NCBI GenBank assembly: GCA_047634635.1
Contig: JBLIIE010000034.1
Span: forward strand, 1 to 36,575
DNA: 36,575 bases
Direction: 5' to 3'
From: Granulosicoccus sp047634635
Lineage (GTDB): Bacteria; Pseudomonadota; Gammaproteobacteria; Granulosicoccales; Granulosicoccaceae
A program made the translations under genes and the position numbers. The first letter of the stretch is position 1, and each line of letters starts with the position of its first letter. Positions 15,705-24,435 of this stretch are shown here, one piece after another. Below the pieces are notes generated by a model. It was not told the DNA's origin. It was given only the letters and a program-made list of their open reading frames with translations, and made no database searches.

Positions 15705-16673
15705 TTAGCCCAGTGCATTTTTAGGGAAGTAAAAAGAGACCGTCCAGTTCGGCATATCCACAATTTCGCTGATGCGAAGATCAGCACAGACACTGCACAG
15801 CATGTAGGCATCCACAGCTGACATGCCTGTGGTGGCACACAGCCAATCGATCATTCCTGATACGGCATCGCGTGCTGCTTGCATAAGATCAGGGCCAATG
15901 CCAGTGGTTACGCGGTAACCAGCGTTATCCAAATGTCGACTTACCGGACCCTGCGTTTCAAAGCGTGGGAAGATAAAATTTGCTTGTTTGATGAGCCCTA
16001 TTTTTGCTGCAACTACCATTGGGCTTTCTATGGCCGTACCGCAAATTTCCCCATCACCTTGGGCAGCATGAGTATCTCCGAGTGATAACAGGCCACCAGC
16101 AACCTCAACAGGTAGGTATAACGTTGTACCTACGGCGTTATCCCTAATATCGAGATTACCTCCCACGCGTCGTGGAGGAACTACTGAATGTAAACCAGCT
16201 TCAGCCAATGCCAGGCCAACGGTTCCACAAAAGGGTTTTAGCGGAACCTGGCCTCCTGGGCCGTAAAGTGCGGGAGCCATGCTTTTAGTATCATATTCCC
16301 AGATATGTAGCCGCGGTTCCTCAAACTGATCTGCGAGTAATCCGAAACCTGGAATATTGGCAGTCCAGCCCCATCCTGAAGGTGCGAAATCGAGAAAACT
16401 GATACTAACTGCATCCCCGGGTTCCGCACCCTCAATATAAATAGGCCCGGTAACGGGATTTACTTTTTCAAAAGATAACTGCAGGAGATCATCGACTGTC
16501 GAGTTGGCGTTCAACTGTCCACCAGATGCATCGATAGTTTCGATCTCAATGGTTTGACCCGGAGCAACGCTTAGCACCGGCTCTATGCTGTTATCCCAGC
16601 CAAAGTGATGATTATGCTTATGGATAGTGTGTTGACAGTTCACGATTGCATTCTCCAAATGGAATTTTGCCAT
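15705..16673 (-). CDS. fmdA: Formamidase/acetamidase (FmdA/AmdA family)
   Basis: A 322-aa enzyme of the FmdA_AmdA family, which hydrolyses short amides such as formamide to ammonia and the carboxylate. Family features are the start NCQHTIHKHNHHFGWD, the metal- and substrate-site region around GAEPGDAVSISFLD, the central RRVGGNLDIRD and the GDTHAAQGDGEICGTAIE segment. It is the last gene of the minus-strand transporter operon, 3 bp after the LivM-type permease. Physical linkage of FmdA with a urea/amide ABC transporter is known from methylotrophs and supports amide use. The exact amide is not fixed by sequence. Confidence 0.92.
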   Translation of the reverse strand: MAKFHLENAIVNCQHTIHKHNHHFGWDNSIEPVLSVAPGQTIEIETIDASGGQLNANSTVDDLLQLSFEKVNPVTGPIYIEGAEPGDAVSISFLDFAPSGWGWTANIPGFGLLADQFEEPRLHIWEYDTKSMAPALYGPGGQVPLKPFCGTVGLALAEAGLHSVVPPRRVGGNLDIRDNAVGTTLYLPVEVAGGLLSLGDTHAAQGDGEICGTAIESPMVVAAKIGLIKQANFIFPRFETQGPVSRHLDNAGYRVTTGIGPDLMQAARDAVSGMIDWLCATTGMSAVDAYMLCSVCADLRISEIVDMPNWTVSFYFPKNALG

Positions 16674-16676
16674 TCG

Positions 16677-17717
16677 TTATTGGCGTTTTTTAAATACCTG
16701 TTCTATTTCTGTGTTGCCCATTATACCGCCTGATCGCAGTGCCATCGTAGCCACAATAATTACGCCAAGTGCGATGCCTGAGAGCCCCAACATTTCTGGA
16801 AATTTGATTCCAATCAGTTCGGGGCCTGTTTCCATAAATCGAATGCCTTCAAGGCCAAATGATATTATTACAGTTCCGAGTACTGCGCCAGTGACTGTGC
16901 GCATGCCTCCTAGTATCAACATGGCGACGGTTAGAAATACATGGTTAAAATAAAAAGGGCGGGCACTGATAGTGCCTAAAAAATAGGCGTAACATATTCC
17001 TGCCGTTGCCAGAAATACAGAGCCGAGTACCCAAGCTACCAGTCGTACTCTGAACACATCTACACCCATCGCCCTCGCCCCTACCTCGTCGGTTGAGCTG
17101 GATCTTAGCTGTATACCCCAATGCGATTCCCGAAACAACCTGGCGACGAACAACGCAACAACTGTAATTATCAAAATACTGTAAATGTTAAAAACTCTGG
17201 GAATACCAAAGAATGCCTGTTTGCCCTTGAAGATATCCGTGTAGTGTAGAAAAATGGAATGAACAATAACAAGCACCGCTAACGAGACAATTGTTGCACC
17301 AATTCCAGTCAGTCGTGTAATCACCAAGCCAACGAGCAACGCAATCAATGCCGTTATGACTATCGCGATTACAGCAGAGGTGATTGGGTCAAGAGAAAAC
17401 GCGTTCAGTCCCCAAGGTGCGTTTGGGAGTGAGATGGCTTTGATCTTTACGGGAGTAACGCAAATAGCTGCCACATAGGCACCAATTCCCATAAAAGCAC
17501 TGTGAGACAAATTGGTGATATTCGCATTTCCCATAAATACTTGTAGGCCGAGAACAACCAGCAAATTAACGTATGCCGCATAGACCATTCTGACTTGATA
17601 GCGCTGACCGTAGTGAGCCACCAACAGTCCGAGAGTGACTAATATTACCGATAGAATAAAAGCCCCCACCAACGCACTTCGTGTCCCACTATTAAACCAA
17701 TTGCTAGTGAGCTTCAT
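16677..17717 (-). CDS. LivM-type ABC transporter permease
   Basis: A 346-aa inner-membrane permease of the branched-chain amino acid/urea/amide uptake class, with about 9-10 helices. The typical segment NLSHSAFMGIGAYVAAI near the N-terminus and GARAMGVDVFRVRLVAWVLGS in the cytoplasmic loop mark it as LivM rather than LivH. The start overlaps the LivH-type gene by 4 bp (ATGA) and fmdA follows after 3 bp. The pair with the upstream permease forms the membrane channel. Substrate specificity cannot be read from the permease, but FmdA and the glutamine-synthetase-like gene point to an amide or related nitrogen compound. Confidence 0.93.
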   Translation of the reverse strand: MKLTSNWFNSGTRSALVGAFILSVILVTLGLLVAHYGQRYQVRMVYAAYVNLLVVLGLQVFMGNANITNLSHSAFMGIGAYVAAICVTPVKIKAISLPNAPWGLNAFSLDPITSAVIAIVITALIALLVGLVITRLTGIGATIVSLAVLVIVHSIFLHYTDIFKGKQAFFGIPRVFNIYSILIITVVALFVARLFRESHWGIQLRSSSTDEVGARAMGVDVFRVRLVAWVLGSVFLATAGICYAYFLGTISARPFYFNHVFLTVAMLILGGMRTVTGAVLGTVIISFGLEGIRFMETGPELIGIKFPEMLGLSGIALGVIIVATMALRSGGIMGNTEIEQVFKKRQ

Positions 17718-18610
17718 AGCTTGTCGCCTTTTTCAACTGCTGGTGAAAGAATGCCATCTGGCCGCCACACAAGTATGAGCGCAACGATCCCGAACACAAA
17801 CGCCTCCTTCAAGCCACCGTAGCTTTGTGGCAATAAAACCAGCATGCCCACCTCAATAGCGCCGAGCAGAAATCCACCCAATACAGCGCCGCCAAGGCTA
17901 CCAAATCCCCCTAAAACACAAGCAACAAATGCTTTCAAAACAGGATTAAACCCGAATGTTGGATCAACACTACCCCTTCGTGCCATGATAAATATGCAGG
18001 CCAATCCAGCAAGTAACCCCGAAATAGCAAAGGCCACTGCCACGACTCGGTTCGCTTTTATCCCCATCAAACGAACCATTTCAAAATCAAGCGACGCAGC
18101 ACGCATTGCAATTCCAAAAGAACTTCGCCGTAGAAATAACGCTAGCAGAGAGATGGCTACGAGCGTAGTGACAGTTTCAAATATTTGAAGCGTTGAGATT
18201 TGTACACCACCGATGTTGATTGGCCAATTCAGAAAGTAGAGATTGGTAACAGCAATAGGACGGGGTGACACCACTAGCAAAAAAAGATTTTGCAGAATCA
18301 TACTAACGCCAAATGCGGTTAGTAACCCCGTGGCAGGATCAGCATAGCGAACCGGTCTAAATGCCAAGCGTTCCAACAATACGGAAGTTAGCACTGCGAC
18401 TATTAACGCACCGATGATGACCACCCACGGGTTGCCTGTCCATAAAGCAGAAATGGCGAACATACTGTATCCGCCAGCTGCGATGATTTCGCCGTGGGCA
18501 AAATTGACGAGCCCCATGATTGAAAATACGATCGCCAAGCCAAGTGCCAGAAGTGCATACTCTGCACCGAAACTTAAGGCGTTAAAAAACTGCTGTACAA
18601 AATAATCCAT
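17714..18610 (-). CDS. LivH-type ABC transporter permease
   Basis: A 298-aa inner-membrane permease, about 8 helices. Near the N-terminus it carries GLVNFAHGEIIAAGGY, a LivH hallmark, and later MRAASLDFEMVRLMGIKANRV, the cytoplasmic loop that contacts the ATPases. The C-terminus has LGGFGSLGGAVLGG, also typical. It starts directly after the LivF-type ATPase stop and overlaps LivM by 4 bp, so translation is probably coupled. Together with the LivM-type subunit it makes the transport pathway. Confidence 0.93.
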   Translation of the reverse strand: MDYFVQQFFNALSFGAEYALLALGLAIVFSIMGLVNFAHGEIIAAGGYSMFAISALWTGNPWVVIIGALIVAVLTSVLLERLAFRPVRYADPATGLLTAFGVSMILQNLFLLVVSPRPIAVTNLYFLNWPINIGGVQISTLQIFETVTTLVAISLLALFLRRSSFGIAMRAASLDFEMVRLMGIKANRVVAVAFAISGLLAGLACIFIMARRGSVDPTFGFNPVLKAFVACVLGGFGSLGGAVLGGFLLGAIEVGMLVLLPQSYGGLKEAFVFGIVALILVWRPDGILSPAVEKGDKL

Positions 18611-19315
18611 CTAATGAATGCCCGTCAGTTCAGCCATCAAATTACGTTCCTTTCCAAAAAGGTTGTGATCACCCTCTTTGGCAACAGTGCCGGTGTTTAA
18701 CACGTAAATGTAGTCCGCTAACTGAACAGCCTCACGTACATTTTGTTCAACGAGTAGTATGGTCATCCCTTCGTCTTTTAGATCCTGAATGAGTTTGAAT
18801 ACCTGCTGACATATGAGAGGCGCGAGTCCCAGACTAGGCTCATCAAGCAGCAGGATGCCGGGTTTGCTCATCAGGGCACGCGCTATGGTCAACATTTGTT
18901 GCTCTCCACCAGAGAGCGTACCGGCCGTTTGATTTTTTCGCTCACCTAGAACAGGAAAAGAATCAAACCAATTTTCAATATCCAGCTTCACTTGAACTGA
19001 ATCCTTGCGGTTCGCAGCACCAATCAACAGATTCTCCCGGACGCTGAGATTGCTAAATACCCGTCGGCCCTCTGGCGAGAGGGCAATGCCTAGTTGCTGT
19101 CTGTCCTCAGCCGCAAGTGCTGCCAATTCCCGCCCCTGGTAGGTTATCGATCCGCTGCAGCGTACAATTCCAGCAATAGCCGACAACGTGGATGTCTTGC
19201 CCGCACCATTGGGACCAAGCAGTACAACGCACTGCCCTTGCAAGACGGATATAGAGATTCCGTGCACAGCTTCAATAGGACCGTGAAAGACCCGAAGATC
19301 ATTTATTTCAAGCAT
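18611..19315 (-). CDS. LivF-type ABC transporter ATPase
   Basis: A 234-aa cytoplasmic ATPase of the HAAT (LivF) class. Visible motifs are Walker A GPNGAGKTS (about residues 34-42), the Q-loop LSPEGRRVFSNLSVRENL, the signature LSGGEQQ (about 138-144), Walker B ILLLDEPSLGL (about 157-167) and the switch histidine position occupied by the usual LivF-type EQN segment. It follows the binding-protein gene after an 89-bp gap that holds a strong hairpin. It is the intact relative of the decayed ATPase at 25294-25839. Confidence 0.94.
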   Translation of the reverse strand: MLEINDLRVFHGPIEAVHGISISVLQGQCVVLLGPNGAGKTSTLSAIAGIVRCSGSITYQGRELAALAAEDRQQLGIALSPEGRRVFSNLSVRENLLIGAANRKDSVQVKLDIENWFDSFPVLGERKNQTAGTLSGGEQQMLTIARALMSKPGILLLDEPSLGLAPLICQQVFKLIQDLKDEGMTILLVEQNVREAVQLADYIYVLNTGTVAKEGDHNLFGKERNLMAELTGIH

Positions 19316-19352
19316 AGTCAGGCGTAACTCATGGTAAAGCTAAATCTGCCTG

Positions 19353-19382
19353 GCAGGTTCCGGCTTTGCAGCCGGAGCCTGC
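19353..19382. other. Strong stem-loop between binding-protein and ATPase genes
   Basis: Bases 19353-19365 pair with 19370-19382 in a 13-bp stem with one G-T wobble and a TTGC loop. It lies in the only sizeable gap inside the amide operon, just downstream of the binding-protein gene in the direction of transcription. No T run follows, so it more likely protects the upstream mRNA or partly attenuates readthrough than fully terminates. Such a device would raise binding-protein output over the membrane parts. Confidence 0.55.
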
Positions 19383-19404
19383 TACAGCTCAGTAGGGTCT
19401 TGGA

Positions 19405-20577
19405 TTAATTCCAGTCGCTTGGCACGCCATCAGGGATCTCGTTGGATACCAAAATGCGTTTTCCATCCTTAAAGCCAATCACCGGTATAGTTCGTTGGGC
19501 ATAGGAACCATGCTCCTTGAACGACACGCTTTCTACAGTTTTCACGGTGATGCTGTCAGCGGCACGTATAGCTTCACGGACTGCAACTGGATCCGTACTG
19601 CCCGATTTTTCTACGCCATAGGCAATCGCCATAACTATGTCTGACCCTAAGGCAGGAAAAAGTCCGGAGACCGGAATATCCAAAGCTTCGCACTCAGCCT
19701 GGAAGCTAGCCATGGCACTGTCCCGATGTGAAGGTGCGAGGGTAGCAAAAGCAACCTTGTCAAGAATTGTCGCATCTGCTTCACCGATCGCATCAAGCGA
19801 TGGATCATCAAGACCGTCAGACCCGATCACCCATGCATCGAGTCCTGAGGTGCGCATTTGGCGAATCAGTACTCCCACATCAGGCATTACAGAAGAGATG
19901 TAGATGGCATCTGGAACTGGATCCAGTTTCTTCAATTCTGCGATCTGTGGCGACCAGTCAGATGTGCCAAAGCTGAAATTCAGTGATGCTTGAACCTTGC
20001 CACCGCCTGCTTCTATGACATCACCAAACCATACCGGCGTGCGGGCAGACCAGGAACCTCCTTCATCAGAAGTAAACAGCACAACGTTCTTGACACCTTG
20101 TGACAGTGCGAACTTGGCACCAGCAGTAGCGGTGAATGGGTCTGGGGAGACGTTCGTGATGAAGTTATCCACGATACCCATATGCATTTCAACTTGTGTA
20201 CTCTGCGCCTGAATCACGGTTGCACCATACTCAGCTGCAAGCTGAGCAACAGGAATCATGGTATCGGAAAATGGAATGGTCGAAATCGTGATAGCACCTG
20301 CTTCAAGAAATTTCTCTGACAAAGCAATTGCCGTTTGGGAATCAGTGCCAACATCCTGAATCATTAACTCAAACATTTTGCCATCAACCCCACCGGCATT
20401 GTTGATAATCTCTGCCATGCATTTTGCACCCTGAACGGATGTGTAAGGTGCATATTCTCCGGTTAACGGAACAGCGAAACCCAGTTTAATGGTGTCTGCC
20501 GCATTGACGGCAGTTGAAGCGCACACGCCAGCAACAATGCCTGTCGCCATGCCAGCTAGTTTTCTTCTACTAATCAT
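19405..20577 (-). CDS. ABC transporter substrate-binding protein (LivJ/urea-amide type)
   Basis: A 390-aa periplasmic binding protein. The signal peptide covers about residues 1-26 (MISRRKLAGMATGIVAGVCAS then AVNA-A), with a twin arginine at residues 4-5 but also a plausible Sec signal. The mature start TIKLGFAVPLTGEYAPYTSVQGAK is typical of type I HAAT binding proteins, with two lobes and DVGTDSQTA before the first hinge. The gene has an AGGA ribosome site and lies 18 bp after the LivG-type ATPase. It is expected to define the substrate of this transporter; the ligand is not evident by eye. Confidence 0.92.
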   Translation of the reverse strand: MISRRKLAGMATGIVAGVCASTAVNAADTIKLGFAVPLTGEYAPYTSVQGAKCMAEIINNAGGVDGKMFELMIQDVGTDSQTAIALSEKFLEAGAITISTIPFSDTMIPVAQLAAEYGATVIQAQSTQVEMHMGIVDNFITNVSPDPFTATAGAKFALSQGVKNVVLFTSDEGGSWSARTPVWFGDVIEAGGGKVQASLNFSFGTSDWSPQIAELKKLDPVPDAIYISSVMPDVGVLIRQMRTSGLDAWVIGSDGLDDPSLDAIGEADATILDKVAFATLAPSHRDSAMASFQAECEALDIPVSGLFPALGSDIVMAIAYGVEKSGSTDPVAVREAIRAADSITVKTVESVSFKEHGSYAQRTIPVIGFKDGKRILVSNEIPDGVPSDWN

Positions 20578-20595
20578 AAAGCTATTCCTGTTATT

Positions 20596-21336
20596 TTAGA
20601 TTTGATGTTCAGTTGCAGTTTCACCGAGATAGGCTGCAACTACTCGTGGGTCCGTTGAGACCTCTGATGGCAAGCCTGTCATCAGAACTTTACCCATGCT
20701 CATAACGGTAATTCTTTCACACACTGACATAATGAATCGTAAATCATGATCGATCACCAAGATCGCACATCGGCAGGTATTGCGGATCCAATCAAGACCA
20801 TTTTTTAAGTCTTCGGTCTCTTGCTGATTCATGCCCGCCGCCGGTTCATCCAGCATCAAAACGCTGGGCTTCAGTGCCAACGCGCGCACTATTTCAAGAC
20901 GACGCATATGTCCGTAGGATAAAACAGATGCCTGAAGTGCACGTTTGTCGTGAAGGTCAAATCGGTTCATTGCCTCTTGTACGATATCGCTATTCGCAGA
21001 CGCTGTCGCCGACCCTGCACTGCGTGAAGCGCTTGCCGCAACAGCGATATTCTGCTCGACTGTCAGATTCGGATAAATACGCAAATTTTGAAATGTCCGA
21101 GCAAGTCCGATTCTCGCTCGTTCATGCGCCTCCAGACGATCAATGGATTGGCCATCAAGTTTGAGAGTTCCACTGCTATGGACTAACAAACCAGAAATTA
21201 GATTAATCAACGTGGTTTTGCCAGCACCATTAGGCCCTATAAGCCCATGCACAACACCATCGTCAACTGTTAGTGAAACTGAATCGACAGCTTTTACGCC
21301 GCCGAAATGTTTGGTCAGTTGATGCAATTCAAGCAT
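20596..21336 (-). CDS. LivG-type ABC transporter ATPase
   Basis: A 246-aa ATPase of the LivG class. Motifs from the N-terminus: Walker A GPNGAGKTTLIN, the Q-loop and TFQNLRIYPNLTVEQNI segment typical of LivG, the signature-like LSYGHMRRLEIVRAL, Walker B VLMLDEPAAGM and the switch histidine in VIDHDLRFIM. The signature is LSYG instead of LSGG, which is normal for LivG. An in-frame ATG at 21366 would overlap the preceding gene by 28 bp; ATG 21336, just 2 bp after its stop, matches the family N-terminus better. Confidence 0.93.
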   Translation of the reverse strand: MLELHQLTKHFGGVKAVDSVSLTVDDGVVHGLIGPNGAGKTTLINLISGLLVHSSGTLKLDGQSIDRLEAHERARIGLARTFQNLRIYPNLTVEQNIAVAASASRSAGSATASANSDIVQEAMNRFDLHDKRALQASVLSYGHMRRLEIVRALALKPSVLMLDEPAAGMNQQETEDLKNGLDWIRNTCRCAILVIDHDLRFIMSVCERITVMSMGKVLMTGLPSEVSTDPRVVAAYLGETATEHQI

Positions 21337-21338
21337 GT

Positions 21339-22658
21339 TCAGAAAACCCGCCCATACATTGTGCATTTTTCTTCGAAAGTCAAGCTCTCTAAAATTTTTA
21401 GCTCAGCTTTCTTGTGGTTTGTATAAACCTCACAGAAGACCTTACCAAACCACTTTTCAATCATCGGACTTGCGTTGAATCTGTCCAGTGCTTCGCTCAG
21501 CGAACTGGGTAAACGTTCTATTCCCATCCCTGCAAGAGTTGTTTTGTCGAAAAGTGACAGATCCTCGGTTGTCGCATTGGGTGTGCGTAAGCCTTCTTCT
21601 ATCCCCTGCACCCCTGCGTGAACAAGCGCAGCAAGTGCAAGATAAGGGGATGCTGTTGCATCAGCCGCCCTGTATTCTAAATTGAACTGCCTGGCCGCTA
21701 CTTTGTTAGACGTTGAAGTTAGCGGGCAAATCCTGACCGCTGCTTCTCGGTCCTGTGCTCCGAGATTATTAAAAGAAGAACTCCATCGATGAGGTGTGAG
21801 GCGTTGATATGAGATTTCTGTGGCAGCCGTTAAGCATAGAAATTCAGGTAGATACTTAAGTACTCCAGCGGCAAACGAACCAGCCGCTGCGCTAAGAAAG
21901 TGTTTTCCATTGGGATCGTAAGTGACAGGGTTTGCGTCCGCATCTTGCAAGCTAAAATGAATATGTACGCCGTTACCAACAGCATCGAAGTGTCGAATGG
22001 GAATAAAGCTGGCTCTTTGGCCGAAACGTCTCGAACAGGCATGCACAAGCTGGCGAAACACAAGCGCTTGATCCGCAGAGTGAATGCCTTGTGTAGGACC
22101 TATAGGAAGCTCATATTGATCCGTTCCAAACTCATTGATGAAGCTGTCCGGTTTTATACCGGCCTGACTGAGTGCCGCAAACAACACCTCGCCAAAATCA
22201 GCATGAAGATCGAAACCCTGTATAGAAAACGCAGGATTAGCCGGAGCGTTTTCAGATGGCTCTTCAAATTGAAATTCGTGCTCGAATGCTGAATATAACT
22301 GCAATCCGGCAACCGACTTTAAACGGTTTAATGCACTTGTCAGATGAGTCCGTGTGCAGCACTCCCATGGCGTCCGATCTAGATTGACGATGTTCCCAAT
22401 AACAAAGTTTTCAGGTCGAGTTCCGTCTTCGAAATCAACCATTACCTCAGTATTGACATCGGGAATGAGCAACAAGTCGCCTAGTGACCCATACGGACTT
22501 TCGCCAAGATTATCAAAACAGGTAATCAGTGCATTGGTCGGTACCCAACCAATGCCACGATCGACTCTATCCAGAAGTTCAGATCTAGCAACTGCCTTGC
22601 CGCGCGTTAATCCTGCAAGATCGGACGTTGCTACAAATACCAGTGGCTCGCTAATCAC
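21339..22658 (-). CDS. Glutamine synthetase-like gamma-glutamyl ligase
   Basis: A 439-aa member of the glutamine synthetase fold family. Catalytic landmarks are present: EHEFQF (first acidic metal ligands), NEFGTDQYELPIG, the GNGVHIHFSL histidine loop, RLTPHRWSSSF and the LEYRAADATASPYL segment. It lacks the normal beta-grasp start of nitrogen-assimilation GlnA, and the FVATSDLAGLTRGKAV start is typical of GS-like paralogues that ligate glutamate to amines. The frame is open up to 22772 inside the RpiR gene, but GTG 22658 overlaps the RpiR stop as GTGA, so it is the likely coupled start. In this operon it may make or use a gamma-glutamyl amide; substrate is inferred only. Confidence 0.85.
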   Translation of the reverse strand: MISEPLVFVATSDLAGLTRGKAVARSELLDRVDRGIGWVPTNALITCFDNLGESPYGSLGDLLLIPDVNTEVMVDFEDGTRPENFVIGNIVNLDRTPWECCTRTHLTSALNRLKSVAGLQLYSAFEHEFQFEEPSENAPANPAFSIQGFDLHADFGEVLFAALSQAGIKPDSFINEFGTDQYELPIGPTQGIHSADQALVFRQLVHACSRRFGQRASFIPIRHFDAVGNGVHIHFSLQDADANPVTYDPNGKHFLSAAAGSFAAGVLKYLPEFLCLTAATEISYQRLTPHRWSSSFNNLGAQDREAAVRICPLTSTSNKVAARQFNLEYRAADATASPYLALAALVHAGVQGIEEGLRTPNATTEDLSLFDKTTLAGMGIERLPSSLSEALDRFNASPMIEKWFGKVFCEVYTNHKKAELKILESLTFEEKCTMYGRVF

Positions 22659-23506
22659 GATTTCATCAACTCTGGTCGTAGCGAATCCCACTCTTTCAGA
22701 CGGCGACGGGTTTTGCTCTGATTGCCATCCCCAACACGCTTGATGATAGCTTCGCAAAATGCGATCGCACATAGATAACTATCCCAAGCACTGCCGTTTT
22801 CAATAGGTAAGGGGAACACATCCTTAGAATATTCTGATACTGGAGACATCCATCTGTCTGTAAATAATACAACTCTAGATTTGCGGTCGATTGCAACGAG
22901 CTTCGCCAAATCGTACAACGACTGTTGATATCGTCTTACGTCCATTGTGAGAAAAATATCTTTCCTTCCCATGCGCAACAGAACGTCCGGCCAACTCTCA
23001 GGGTCAGAATTTAAATGGAAAACATGGCGTCGTGAACGGCGAAGGTGTCTTGACAGCATTTGCAGCACGGGGTCGCTCATGTGCCCACCGAGAAAAAATA
23101 TTGATCGACTTTCATCCGACAGTAAATTACACAAATGCGCAAACCGGCTTTCAATAGCTGCTGAAGGCAGTTGCTTAAGCAGTTGCGAGGCATTGCTAAT
23201 GAACTGCGACAGTGTCTGCGCCTGATCAGAGTGAATTTTTTCCTCTGAGAGTTGCAGCTCCGCTGGGGAGCGTTGATCTTCTCTAAGCTCGCTGATGAGG
23301 CATCGTTGAAAGTCCAAATAGCCTTTGCAGCCAAGTTTTTGGACAAAACGCGTGACGGATGGTGGTGACACTTTACTTCTACTTGAAAAGGACTGAATAG
23401 AATCAAGCCCCGCAAACGGATAATCAGAAAGCAGCGTCGTCGCCAATTTATGCTCTGCCATTGTCATGTCAGAGAGTCTCGCCTCGATACTAGAGCGAAC
23501 ATTCAT
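22655..23506 (-). CDS. RpiR-family transcription regulator
   Basis: A 283-aa regulator with an N-terminal HTH_6 domain (about residues 1-77; SKVSPPSVTRFVQKLGCKGYLDFQ is the classical helix-turn-helix) and a C-terminal SIS domain (about 120-260; FFLGGHMSDPVLQML, MDVRRYQQSL). SIS domains usually bind phosphosugars, though RpiR members also control amino acid and amide genes. It is the first gene of the minus-strand amide operon and its stop overlaps the next start. The perfect inverted repeat at 23531-23582, just upstream, is the best candidate operator. Confidence 0.92.
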   Translation of the reverse strand: MNVRSSIEARLSDMTMAEHKLATTLLSDYPFAGLDSIQSFSSRSKVSPPSVTRFVQKLGCKGYLDFQRCLISELREDQRSPAELQLSEEKIHSDQAQTLSQFISNASQLLKQLPSAAIESRFAHLCNLLSDESRSIFFLGGHMSDPVLQMLSRHLRRSRRHVFHLNSDPESWPDVLLRMGRKDIFLTMDVRRYQQSLYDLAKLVAIDRKSRVVLFTDRWMSPVSEYSKDVFPLPIENGSAWDSYLCAIAFCEAIIKRVGDGNQSKTRRRLKEWDSLRPELMKS

Positions 23507-23530
23507 GTTTGATTGTCAGAGCATTCAGTT

Positions 23531-23582
23531 GAAAATAATCTATCAGAAAATTCCTTGAATAACAATTTGATTGATTATTTTC
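23531..23582. promoter_or_regulatory. Inverted repeat in the divergent promoter, candidate RpiR operator
   Basis: GAAAATAATC (23531-23540) and GATTATTTTC (23573-23582) are perfect reverse complements. The repeat centres are 42 bp apart, close to four helical turns, so two bound dimers could face the same side. The site lies between the RpiR start (23506) and the divergent hydrolase gene (23674). Function is inferred from position and symmetry. Confidence 0.5.
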
Positions 23583-23673
23583 TTATGTTCCAGCAAACTT
23601 ATTACAACGTCACTTCGAAAACTATAGCTGATCATGTCGATTGTTAGCTTTTATCAAAAGCATTTCTCGTTCA

Positions 23674-24435
23674 ATGTTGCTGGGTGAATATGACCCCTGC
23701 CCTGTAGAAGTGCTGGGTGGAGCGTCTACTCAGCCCGGACTTTTAGTGTGCGAACACGCAGGTCGTGAAGTACCGCAGCGATTGAACTCTTTGGGTTTAC
23801 CTAAATCTGCACTACTACAGCATATTGCATACGATATTGGTGCTGAGGCCACTGCGCGGCTGATTAGTAAAAAGCTCAATACGCCACTCATCATTCAACG
23901 CTACAGCCGACTAGTTATTGATTGTAATCGCCCACCGGGGGCTGCCGACTCTATGCCGGAGGTCAGCCACGGAACACGGGTTCCCGGAAATGACCATCTC
24001 GACGAACATCAGCGGCAAAGTCGCATCGTTGAAATTTTTGCACCGTTCGATTCGCAGGTAACACAACATCTGGGTTTAGGCACTTGTCGATGGGCTTTTT
24101 CAATCCACAGTTTTACGCCTGAACTAAATGGTAATAAACGACCTTGGGATATTGGCTTGCTTTATCGTGAGGATACAGAGACTTCTATCAGAATTGCCAG
24201 CGCTGCCAGGAAACTGTATCCGAAGTTAGAAATAGGATTAAATGAGCCGTATCAGATTGACGATGAATCTGATTGGTTCGTGCCCAAACACGCCGAACGA
24301 CTCGGTCTTTTGCACAGCCTGATAGAAATACGTAACGATCTAATAAGTACGCCCACCGGACAAGAAAAATGGGCGACGATAGTGGCTAATTTAATATCAG
24401 CAGCTGTCGGCAATCAACAGGAAAGGACAGAATGA
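23674..24435 (+). CDS. N-formylglutamate amidohydrolase-like hydrolase
   Basis: A 253-aa protein of the N-formylglutamate amidohydrolase family, known for HutG-type release of formate from N-formyl-L-glutamate. Family motifs include LLVCEHAGREVP near residue 24 with the metal-ligand-type EH, HIAYDIGAEATA, QRYSRLVIDCNRP, the central FSIHSFTP histidine and DIGLLYRED. TTG 23641 is in frame, but ATG 23674 begins the family-like sequence; neither has a strong ribosome site. The 3' end overlaps the isochorismatase-like gene by 4 bp. No other histidine-utilisation genes are present, so the substrate may be another N-formyl or amide compound. Confidence 0.88.
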   Translation: MLLGEYDPCPVEVLGGASTQPGLLVCEHAGREVPQRLNSLGLPKSALLQHIAYDIGAEATARLISKKLNTPLIIQRYSRLVIDCNRPPGAADSMPEVSHGTRVPGNDHLDEHQRQSRIVEIFAPFDSQVTQHLGLGTCRWAFSIHSFTPELNGNKRPWDIGLLYREDTETSIRIASAARKLYPKLEIGLNEPYQIDDESDWFVPKHAERLGLLHSLIEIRNDLISTPTGQEKWATIVANLISAAVGNQQERTE

